NCBI GenBank assembly: GCA_015487905.1 | Contig: WFOX01000203.1 | Location: forward strand, 1 to 7,909 | Direction of reading: 5' to 3' | Source: Mariprofundales bacterium | Lineage (GTDB): Bacteria > Pseudomonadota > Zetaproteobacteria > Mariprofundales > S012-25 | Length of the DNA stretch: 7,909 bases | Shown here: positions 1 through 5,415 of the stretch, piece after piece | Layout of the letters: every line of letters begins with the position of its first letter | Position numbering within the stretch: position 1 is the stretch's first letter | The notes under the pieces: generated by a model | What the model was told of the DNA's origin: nothing | The model's input: only the letters and a program-made list of their open reading frames with translations | Databases searched by the model: none | Position numbers and translations under genes: made by a program

Positions 1-2
1 CG

Positions 3-575
3 ATTGAACGCGTGGATCGCATCCGCGAACGGCTTGGCGCACTTGGCAAGCGCTATGTAGAGGATGTCCGCCGCATCATCGGTCCCAAGGGGCGCTTTAC
101 GGATAAAGCCACACTCAACTTCCTTTTCGTGGGCATGCTGCACCTGATGCTTCCTAAGGCGCGCTTCGTCTTTTGCCGCCGCGATCCCTTGGATAACTGC
201 TTTTCCATCTATTCCTTGCACTTTGCAGGCGAGCTGCACAAATACGCTTATGACATGGAAGAGCTTGGGCGCTTTTATCGGCTGCACGAAGACCTCATCA
301 CGCATTGGAAAACGGTGCTTCCCGAAGCGGTTTGGATGGACTGGCCTTATGAGGCCCTCGTGCAAGAGCCCGAAGCACGCATCCGCGCGCTCATCTCATT
401 CGTCGGCCTTCCGTGGGACGATGCCTGCTTGCGTTTTTACGAAAGCAAGCAATCCGTGCGCACCGCAAGCATGGCCCAAGTGCGCAACCCCATCTATCGC
501 AGCAGCGTGAAGCGCGCGGAGCGCTTTGCCAAACACCTTGCCCCGCTGCGCCGCGCACTTGGACTGGAACCCTAA
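3..575 (+). CDS. PAPS-dependent sulfotransferase, C-terminal part (5' truncated by window edge)
   Basis: The reading frame is open to the left edge, so the gene starts outside the window; the GTG at 12 is in frame but is unlikely to be the true start. The protein resembles the C-terminal half of bacterial Sulfotransfer_3-type enzymes, often fused to N-terminal TPR repeats, which move sulfate from PAPS to a hydroxyl of a glycan, protein or small molecule. Visible signatures are a DKATLNF stretch (about 102-122), then the 3'-phosphate-binding element FCRRDPLDNCFSIY (about 174-215) with the RRDP core and a downstream Ser, and the family's closing pattern TAS-AQVRNPIY (about 462-500). The 5'-phosphosulfate loop and any TPRs would lie upstream. 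The stop codon TAA (573-575) sits inside the -35 box of the flagellin promoter. The substrate is unknown; the position beside fliC suggests, but does not show, a flagellar or surface target. Family assignment is firm; role is inference. Confidence 0.85.
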   Translation: MERVDRIRERLGALGKRYVEDVRRIIGPKGRFTDKATLNFLFVGMLHLMLPKARFVFCRRDPLDNCFSIYSLHFAGELHKYAYDMEELGRFYRLHEDLITHWKTVLPEAVWMDWPYEALVQEPEARIRALISFVGLPWDDACLRFYESKQSVRTASMAQVRNPIYRSSVKRAERFAKHLAPLRRALGLEP

Positions 576-599
576 AGTCGTCGTCATTTGCGCCGATGG
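573..599 (+). promoter_or_regulatory. sigma-28 (FliA) promoter of fliC
   Basis: The sequence reads TAAAGTCG (573-580), an 11-base spacer (581-591), then GCCGATGG (592-599). The known FliA consensus is TAAAGTTT, 11 bases, GCCGATAA, so both boxes and the spacing match closely. The site lies upstream of a flagellin gene, as expected for a class 3 flagellar promoter. Transcription should start near 605-608, giving a leader of about 90 bases. The -35 box shares its first three bases with the stop codon of the upstream sulfotransferase gene. Confidence 0.9.
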
Positions 600-604
600 A
601 AGAA

Positions 605-669
605 GGGCAGGAAGGGGAAACACCTTCCTCCCGGGCATCCCCGGGCGCGGCGGGACGGAGATCGCCGCG
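605..669 (+). promoter_or_regulatory. structured 5' leader of fliC mRNA (three hairpins)
   Basis: Three inverted repeats fill most of the predicted leader. Hairpin 1 pairs AGGAAGG (609-615) with CCTTCCT (623-629), loop GGAAACA; it can extend through GGG (605-607) and CCC (630-632) with one bulged C. Hairpin 2 pairs CCCGGG (630-635) with CCCGGG (640-645) and competes with that extension. Hairpin 3 pairs CGCGGCG (646-652) with CGCCGCG (663-669), loop GGACGGAGAT. GGA triplets lie in the loops of hairpins 1 and 3, and again in the Shine-Dalgarno. A hairpin at the extreme 5' end could protect the mRNA, and loop GGA triplets could bind CsrA. Pairing is read directly; function is inferred. Confidence 0.6.
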
Positions 670-683
670 GCACACCCCCAACC

Positions 684-691
684 AAAGGAGG
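684..691 (+). promoter_or_regulatory. fliC ribosome binding site
   Basis: AAAGGAGG is a near-perfect Shine-Dalgarno, six bases before the ATG at 698. It decides the start: an ATG at 693 is out of frame, and the in-frame codons further upstream run back into the sulfotransferase gene and resemble no flagellin. The site lies in a stretch (670-697) without evident pairing, so it should be open for translation unless a protein binds its GGA. Confidence 0.85.
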
Positions 692-697
692 CATGTC

Positions 698-1561
698 ATG
701 GCACTCGTCGTGCAAACCAACATGGGGGCTGTCACGGCCCTGAAATACCTCAACTGGAACACGCTGCAAATGAACAAGGCCATGGAGCGGTTGTCGTCGG
801 GCTTCCGCGTGAACTCGGCCGCCGACGACGCCTCCGGCTATGCGATCGCGAGCAAGCTCGCGGCCCAAGCCGAGGGCCTCAAGGCCGCCTCGCTCAATGT
901 GTCGCAGGCGATCGCGATGGTGAAGATGGCCGATGCGGGTGTGAATGAGATCCAAAACATGCTCGTGCGCATCAAGGCCCTCGCCACGCAGGCCGCAAGC
1001 GCGAACAACGCGGGCGAGCTTGCGAAGCTGGAGGCCGAGCGCGTGAAGCTGGAAACCGCGATTGACAAGATCGCGAACAGCACGCGCTACAACGGCATCG
1101 CGCTGCTCAACGGCAACCCGAACGGCGTGGCGACGCCTTCTACGGCCACGGCCAAGCTCGTGTTCCAGGTCGGCGCGGACAACAACACGAACAACCAGAT
1201 CACGATCAACCTGGCCAACAAATACACCGCGACGGGTCTGGGGCTCAACGGCGCTGGCGTGGCTGCGCTCACGACGCAGACGAAGGCGCAGAACTACATC
1301 ACGACCGTGGATACCGCGCTCAACAAGCTCATCAACCAGCGCGCGGATCTCGGCGCCACGATCAACCAGCTCAGCTATGTGCAGGCGAACCTCGCCACGA
1401 GCATTGAGCAGGTGACGGCGTCGGTGTCCACGATCAAGGACGCGGACATGGCGGCCGAAATGGCCAACTTCACGAAGAGCCGCATCCTCGTGCAAGCTGG
1501 CACCGCCATGCTCGCGCAAGCCAACCAAACAGCGCAAAACGTGCTCGCGCTGTTTCGGTAA
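698..1561 (+). CDS. fliC: Flagellin
   Basis: This is the structural subunit of the flagellar filament, exported through the flagellar type III system and polymerised under the FliD cap. At 287 residues it is short and consists almost only of the conserved D0 and D1 regions. The N-terminal region (residues 1-140) carries the typical run NKAMERLSSGFRVNSAADDA (26-45) and ends with TRYNG...LLNG (129-139). A small, Thr/Asn/Gly-rich middle (about 140-195) replaces the D2/D3 domains. The C-terminal region (200-287) closes with AGTAMLAQANQTAQNVLALFR (267-287), the standard D0 end. The segment MLVRIKALATQAA (88-100) aligns with the Salmonella region recognised by TLR5, and the Arg and Leu equivalent to R90 and L94 are kept. 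Expression should be driven by the sigma-28 promoter at 573-599 and end at the terminator at 1581-1619. The start is set by AAAGGAGG six bases upstream. The identification is secure. Confidence 0.97.
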   Translation: MALVVQTNMGAVTALKYLNWNTLQMNKAMERLSSGFRVNSAADDASGYAIASKLAAQAEGLKAASLNVSQAIAMVKMADAGVNEIQNMLVRIKALATQAASANNAGELAKLEAERVKLETAIDKIANSTRYNGIALLNGNPNGVATPSTATAKLVFQVGADNNTNNQITINLANKYTATGLGLNGAGVAALTTQTKAQNYITTVDTALNKLINQRADLGATINQLSYVQANLATSIEQVTASVSTIKDADMAAEMANFTKSRILVQAGTAMLAQANQTAQNVLALFR

Positions 1562-1580
1562 TCCCAACGCCGGCCCAGGG

Positions 1581-1619
1581 AACCCCCGCACCCCGTCCCC
1601 TCCCGGGGGCGGGGGTTTT
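1581..1619 (+). terminator. intrinsic terminator after fliC (probably partial)
   Basis: AACCCCCGC (1581-1589) pairs perfectly with GCGGGGGTT (1609-1617), and the right arm runs into TTTT (1616-1619). The 19-base loop and the short U run suggest incomplete termination. It lies 19 bases after the fliC stop and before flaG, so it would let some transcripts from the fliC promoter read into flaG-fliD. No separate promoter was seen between it and flaG. Confidence 0.7.
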
Positions 1620-1643
1620 CCCCTTCGGCCGGGAAGGGGGTGA
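1620..1643 (+). promoter_or_regulatory. flaG ribosome binding site with overlapping hairpin
   Basis: CCCCTTC (1620-1626) pairs with GAAGGGG (1633-1639) across a six-base loop. The right arm contains most of the Shine-Dalgarno of flaG, AGGGGGTGA (1635-1643), which differs from the ideal AGGAGGTGA at one base. In a transcript reading through from fliC, this hairpin could hide the ribosome binding site and limit FlaG translation. The pairing is seen in the sequence; the regulatory effect is inferred. Confidence 0.5.
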
Positions 1644-1646
1644 GCG

Positions 1647-1994
1647 ATGACGGAGATTCGGCCCATTGCAGAAGTAGCGTTGGCGCCCAACGCAGGCGCG
1701 GTTTCAGGCACCGCCAACGAGGCCACAGCACCCGCGCTCCCCCGCACGGCATCGGCTCCGGCGACCCGGCATTGGAGCTCAGAGGAAGTGCAGCGCTGGA
1801 TTGAACACCTCAATCGGAGCTGGGAGGGCGAGCGCATCGGCTTCGGCCTCGTGCAACGCCTGCATGCGATGTATGTGCAGGTCTATGATCGCGCCACGGG
1901 CAAGGTGCTGCGCGAGTTCCCGCCCAAGGAGCTTTTGGAACGCCAAGCCGCACTTGCCGAGATGATCGGCGTGATCCTCAACAAGGAGGTCTAA
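1647..1994 (+). CDS. flaG: FlaG family flagellar protein
   Basis: A small (115-residue) protein of the FlaG family, members of which are encoded next to flagellin and cap genes and have been linked to filament length or stability; the mechanism is not well understood. The first 40 residues are Ala/Pro/Thr-rich and look disordered. The conserved part is residues 43-115: a helix rich in charged residues, then VQVYDRATGKVLREFPPKEL (77-96), the family's hallmark D-TG-V-R--PP-E pattern, then a closing amphipathic helix. It has no signal peptide or membrane segment. The start is supported by a strong Shine-Dalgarno at 1635-1643. The stop is one base before the fliD start codon, so the two genes are probably translationally coupled. 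Expression depends on readthrough of the fliC terminator unless there is a promoter I could not see. Confidence 0.88.
   Translation: MTEIRPIAEVALAPNAGAVSGTANEATAPALPRTASAPATRHWSSEEVQRWIEHLNRSWEGERIGFGLVQRLHAMYVQVYDRATGKVLREFPPKELLERQAALAEMIGVILNKEV
1984..1989 (+). promoter_or_regulatory. fliD ribosome binding site (decides a GTG start)
   Basis: AGGAGG lies within the last codons of flaG, six bases before the GTG at 1996. This spacing and strength support GTG as the fliD start, and the translated N-terminus (MAGLSQISGL) fits the family. Confidence 0.8.
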
Positions 1995-1995
1995 G

Positions 1996-4320
1996 GTGGC
2001 GGGGCTTTCGCAGATCTCGGGGCTTGTGGCCAAGTTTGATGTCAAAGGCGCGGTGGAAGAGCTGCTTGCGCCGCGCAAGGCCGAGATTGACGCGCTCAAA
2101 CAGGCGCAATCGCGCTTGCAGCAGCGCCAAGAGGCGTGGCAAACCTTGCGCAATGAGCTTTTGGATCTCAAGCACGCAGCCGAAGCGCTTGCGGATGCCG
2201 CTGCGTTTTTCTCCTACACGGCTTCGCTGACCACGAACTCCAGCGTCCCGGCATCGCAACTCGTGGAAGTGACAGGCACGGACGCCGTAAGCCCCGGCAC
2301 GCACACGCTTATCGTCCAGCAGCTTGCCCAGGCGCTGCGAATCGGCTCCTCCGCCGCCGTCATGGACGCCAACGGCGCGGCCATTACAAGCGCCTCGCAG
2401 CCGCTCGGCATGAGCGGAACCTTCCAAGTCAACGGCCAAACGGTGCAGGTCACAGCCGCCGATTCGTTGCAGGACATCGCGCGCAAGATCAACGATCTCG
2501 GCGCAGGGGTCAACGCGAGCGTCGTCAAGGTGCAGAACAACGATTTTCGGCTCGTGCTCGCAAGCGAAAGCACAGGCGCCCAAGGCTTTACGCTCACAGG
2601 CGCCGATTTGGACGCCGCGGGGGCGCTTGCCGGCCTCAACCTCGGCGCCACGGGACAAACCAATGCGCGTCAGGTGCTTCAGCAAGGGCAAGACGCCGTC
2701 GTCGTGGTGGACGGCCTCACCGCTTCGCGCAGCACGAACCGCATCAGCGATCTTTTGCCTGGCATCACATTGGATCTGCGCGGCGCCGATCCCAACACCA
2801 CGATCACGATCACGGTGGGCGTGGATCGCAATGCGATCCGCAACAAGGTGCAGGCCTTTGTGGATGCCTACAACAAGATCGTGGATTTCTTGCACGAGCA
2901 GTTCAAGTTTGATCCGAACACGCAAACGGGTGGCGTGCTTGCAGGCAGCGCATTGCTCACATCCCTGCAAAGCGAGCTTGCCTCCATGCTCATGCGCGAG
3001 GTGCCGGGGCTTGCCACGGATCGCAACAGCCTTGTGAAGATCGGCGTGGAGCCTGATTCCACAGGGCATCTGATGATCAACGATACGCGCTTTTCCGAGT
3101 TTCTGAACACAGACCCAGCCGCGATCCGCGATGTCTTTGCCGCAAGCGGCGCAAGCGACAACCCTGCGCTCACCTTCCTCACGCCGGGCTTTACGACGAC
3201 TTCAGGCAACTACGCCGTTTCCATCACGCAAGTGGCCACGCGAGCCGAGGTCGTCGGCACGGCAGACCTGACATTGGGGCTTGCCCAGGCTGAAACCGTC
3301 ACGATCACCGAGACCGGCACGGGAAGAATCGCAACCGTGGCGCTCAGCGCCGGCATGACGCAGGCGCAAATCGTGCAAGCGCTCAACGACGAGTTCGCGC
3401 GCACCTACACCGAACAGCACCAGCTTTCGCAAGCGCTCACCGCCGCAGGTGCGCCGGCGACAACCACCACAACCTTCGCAGCCTTGGGCGTGGGGGTTGC
3501 AGCAGGCGACACGATCGCGATCACGGGCACGGATCATGCAGGCAGACCGGTTTCCTTCACCTTCACGATCCAAGACCCGAACACGACCACGCTCGGCGAT
3601 CTTTTGGGCGCGATTGAGCTCGCCTTCAACCACAATGTCACGGCCTCCATAGACGCCACAGGCCACATCGTCGTCACCGACGCCACAAGCGGCGACAGCC
3701 AGCTTACGATTTCGCTCGTGGCGCACAACGAAGGCGGCGGCACGCTCAACTTCGGCTCCGATCTCGTGCTGCAGGAAGGCCGAAGCGCGCTTGCATTGGA
3801 GGCCCTGCCGCAGGGCACGGGCATTCTCATCCGCACGAAGCACTTCGGCTCTTCGCAAGGCTTTTCCATCACGCAAACCACCGACGGACTCGGCATTGCC
3901 AATCAGACCGTCCAAGGCACCGATGTCGCGGGCACGATCCAAGGCTATCCGGCCACAGGGCGCGGCCAGATGCTCACAGGCACGAGCGGCCCGGTGGATG
4001 GCATGAGCGTGCTTTACACAGGCACGACAACGGGCACCGTGGGCACGATCACCGTGCGCATGGGCGCAGCCGCCGCACTTGCGCAAACAGCGGACTTGTT
4101 CGCCAATCCCTTCACGGGGCTCGTGCAAAACGCGATCGCCAGCGAACAAAGCGCCTACGACACCTTGGAGCAACGCATCCAAGACCTGCAACGCCAACTG
4201 GAGATGAAGCGCGAAGAACTGCTTGCGGCGTTTGCGCGCATGGAAAAGGCCATGGCCGCGCTCAATGCCGCCGGCGATTACCTCACGCAGCAGATCCGCG
4301 CGATGAACCAGCGCAACTGA
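1996..4320 (+). CDS. fliD: Flagellar filament cap protein FliD (HAP2), enlarged
   Basis: FliD sits as an oligomer at the filament tip and guides folding and insertion of exported flagellin. The N-terminal FliD_N region (residues 1-110) starts with QISGLVAKFDVKGAVEELL and a predicted coiled coil (about 24-65). Residues about 95-225 form a beta-rich domain containing the IN-type motif VNGQTVQVTAADSLQDIARKINDL (145-168). The FliD_C core follows, with the recognisable GVDRNAIRNKVQAFVDAYN (275-293). The C-terminal coiled coil (712-774) returns to the family pattern with IQDLQRQLEMKREELLAAFA (728-747). The protein has 774 residues, while many proteobacterial FliDs have about 450-500. The extra length lies mostly between about 395 and 690, a Thr/Gly-rich beta-type insertion that contains GTDVAGTIQG and GDTIAITGTDHAGRP, motifs that resemble repeat modules in other flagellar tip and hook proteins. 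No FliS or FliT gene follows. The identity is secure; the fold of the insertion is inferred. Confidence 0.93.
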   Translation: MAGLSQISGLVAKFDVKGAVEELLAPRKAEIDALKQAQSRLQQRQEAWQTLRNELLDLKHAAEALADAAAFFSYTASLTTNSSVPASQLVEVTGTDAVSPGTHTLIVQQLAQALRIGSSAAVMDANGAAITSASQPLGMSGTFQVNGQTVQVTAADSLQDIARKINDLGAGVNASVVKVQNNDFRLVLASESTGAQGFTLTGADLDAAGALAGLNLGATGQTNARQVLQQGQDAVVVVDGLTASRSTNRISDLLPGITLDLRGADPNTTITITVGVDRNAIRNKVQAFVDAYNKIVDFLHEQFKFDPNTQTGGVLAGSALLTSLQSELASMLMREVPGLATDRNSLVKIGVEPDSTGHLMINDTRFSEFLNTDPAAIRDVFAASGASDNPALTFLTPGFTTTSGNYAVSITQVATRAEVVGTADLTLGLAQAETVTITETGTGRIATVALSAGMTQAQIVQALNDEFARTYTEQHQLSQALTAAGAPATTTTTFAALGVGVAAGDTIAITGTDHAGRPVSFTFTIQDPNTTTLGDLLGAIELAFNHNVTASIDATGHIVVTDATSGDSQLTISLVAHNEGGGTLNFGSDLVLQEGRSALALEALPQGTGILIRTKHFGSSQGFSITQTTDGLGIANQTVQGTDVAGTIQGYPATGRGQMLTGTSGPVDGMSVLYTGTTTGTVGTITVRMGAAAALAQTADLFANPFTGLVQNAIASEQSAYDTLEQRIQDLQRQLEMKREELLAAFARMEKAMAALNAAGDYLTQQIRAMNQRN

Positions 4321-4360
4321 TTTCAGCGTCCGCGCGCTGCTTCCGCTAGGCTAGGCGGCC

Positions 4361-4366
4361 AAGGAG
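4361..4366 (+). promoter_or_regulatory. tatB ribosome binding site
   Basis: AAGGAG lies six bases before the ATG at 4373, in the 52-base gap between fliD and tatB. It supports that start, which gives the expected TatB N-terminus. Confidence 0.75.
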
Positions 4367-4372
4367 CGCGCC

Positions 4373-4663
4373 ATGCCAGAAATCGGTTTTTCCGAATTGC
4401 TCGTGATCGCGCTTGTGCTCGTGGTCGTGGTGGGCCCGGAGCGCTTGCCCGAGGTGTTTGCGCAAGCCGCGCGCGCCTGGCGGGAGGTGCGGCGCTGGAT
4501 CTTGGAGCTGCGCCGCGCCTGGCGCGAAGAGGTGGAAACGCTTGCGGAACCCATCGCGGAAACGCGCAAAGAGCTGGAAGAAGGGATCAAAGAAGGAGAG
4601 CACGCGCTGGATGAAGCCGCGCGCAAAGTGAAACACTCGCTTTCCGAAAGGAAGGATGCATGA
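4373..4663 (+). CDS. tatB: Sec-independent protein translocase subunit TatB
   Basis: TatB pairs with TatC in the inner membrane to form the receptor for folded proteins that carry twin-arginine signal peptides. The 96-residue protein has the expected order: a short N-terminal membrane helix (about 6-20), the Gly-Pro hinge followed by ERLPE (21-27), an amphipathic helix (about 28-55), and a highly charged cytoplasmic tail. The start MPEIGFSELL, with Glu at position 8, matches the TatB type (GFSELL); TatA proteins usually have a polar non-acidic residue there. It is shorter than E. coli TatB (171), mainly in the tail, so a TatA-like or dual-function protein is a less likely alternative. Its stop overlaps the tatC start as ATGA. 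No tatA gene is present in the window. Confidence 0.88.
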   Translation: MPEIGFSELLVIALVLVVVVGPERLPEVFAQAARAWREVRRWILELRRAWREEVETLAEPIAETRKELEEGIKEGEHALDEAARKVKHSLSERKDA

Positions 4664-5415
4664 GCGAACAACGCGCGCCCTCGGCATGGGAGGCGTATCA
4701 ACCGCATCTGATTGAGCTCAAGCGCAGGCTGCGCATCGCGCTTGTTGCCTACTTCGCTGGCGCATTCGCGCTTATGAGTGTGGCGGATCGGCTTTACGCT
4801 TGGCTTGCGCGCCCGCTCGTGGAAGCGCTGCCGCAAGGCTCTTCGCTCGTCTTCATCGGCGTGCCCGATGTGTTCTTCAGCTACCTCAAGCTTTCGCTTG
4901 TGGCCAGCCTTTTCCTCACAAGCCCGATCACGCTTTACCAACTTTGGGCCTTTATCGCGCCCGGTCTGTATCAACACGAGCGCCGCATGTTCCTTTTCGT
5001 GCTCACGGCCAGCGTGGGCCTGCTCGTGCTTGGGGCTGCATTTGCGTATTTTGCGGTCTTCCCGCTCGTGTTCCGTTTCTTTGTGGGGCTTGCGGGAGAT
5101 GCGATTCAGGCCATGCCGGCCGTGCGCGAATACCTTTCGTTTGCGCTTAAGATGATGTTCGCGTTTGGGCTTGCGTTTGAGCTGCCGCTCATGCTCATGC
5201 TTGCTGCGCGCGCAGGCCTGCTCAATCCGGACGCGCTTGCGCGCAAACGGCGCTTCGTCGTGCTTTGGGTGTTCGTGCTTGCGGCACTGCTCACGCCGCC
5301 CGATGTGACCTCGCAAGTCCTGCTGGCCGTGCCTACACTTCTGCTCTTTGAAATCGGGCTCGTCCTTGCGCGCTTGGCTGCGCGCAGAGCGGAAGCTGCA
5401 AAGGAGGGGGAGTGA
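4660..5415 (+). CDS. tatC: Sec-independent protein translocase subunit TatC
   Basis: TatC is the polytopic inner-membrane core of the twin-arginine translocase and binds the signal peptide. The 251 residues match the family's usual length. The N-terminus carries the cytoplasmic HLIELKRRL element (16-24), and hydrophobic segments near 25-43, 73-95, 111-140, 158-182, 197-212 and 216-238 fit six membrane helices. Functionally important residues are in place: the WAFIAPGLYQHERR loop (96-109) with the signal-binding Glu in HERR, the Glu of FELP (173-176), and LLTPPDVTSQ (210-219). The tail is charged and ends in the cytoplasm. The ATG overlaps the tatB stop by four bases, and AGGAAGG (4649-4655) is a ribosome binding site inside tatB. 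The stop overlaps the downstream fbp start as TGATG, so tatB-tatC-fbp is very probably one transcript. Confidence 0.96.
   Translation: MSEQRAPSAWEAYQPHLIELKRRLRIALVAYFAGAFALMSVADRLYAWLARPLVEALPQGSSLVFIGVPDVFFSYLKLSLVASLFLTSPITLYQLWAFIAPGLYQHERRMFLFVLTASVGLLVLGAAFAYFAVFPLVFRFFVGLAGDAIQAMPAVREYLSFALKMMFAFGLAFELPLMLMLAARAGLLNPDALARKRRFVVLWVFVLAALLTPPDVTSQVLLAVPTLLLFEIGLVLARLAARRAEAAKEGE

Noticed and set aside
413..697. In-frame upstream extension of fliC
   Set aside because: It would overlap the sulfotransferase gene and sit upstream of the sigma-28 promoter; the translated extension has no flagellin character, while AAAGGAGG supports the ATG at 698.
584..1837. 417-codon open frame on the minus strand across fliC and flaG
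   Set aside because: It is antisense to well-identified flagellin and FlaG genes, is Arg/His-rich with no family resemblance, and is the kind of frame that GC-rich codon use creates by chance.
3190..4065. FliD insertion as a sign of gene fusion or horizontal transfer
   Set aside because: The frame is continuous, base composition looks like the flanks, and the motifs resemble those of other flagellar proteins, so domain elaboration is the simpler reading.
4322..4352. Possible tatB promoter: TTCAGC, 19-base spacer, TAGGCT
   Set aside because: The -35 is poor and the spacer too long; only the -10 is suggestive. The tat genes must have a promoter somewhere, but this one cannot be supported by eye.
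1978..5316. Further long minus-strand open frames (1978-3069, 3202-4197, 4351-5316) opposite fliD and tatBC
   Set aside because: Same reason: antisense to secure genes, Arg/His/Ala-biased composition, no recognisable motif or ribosome binding site.
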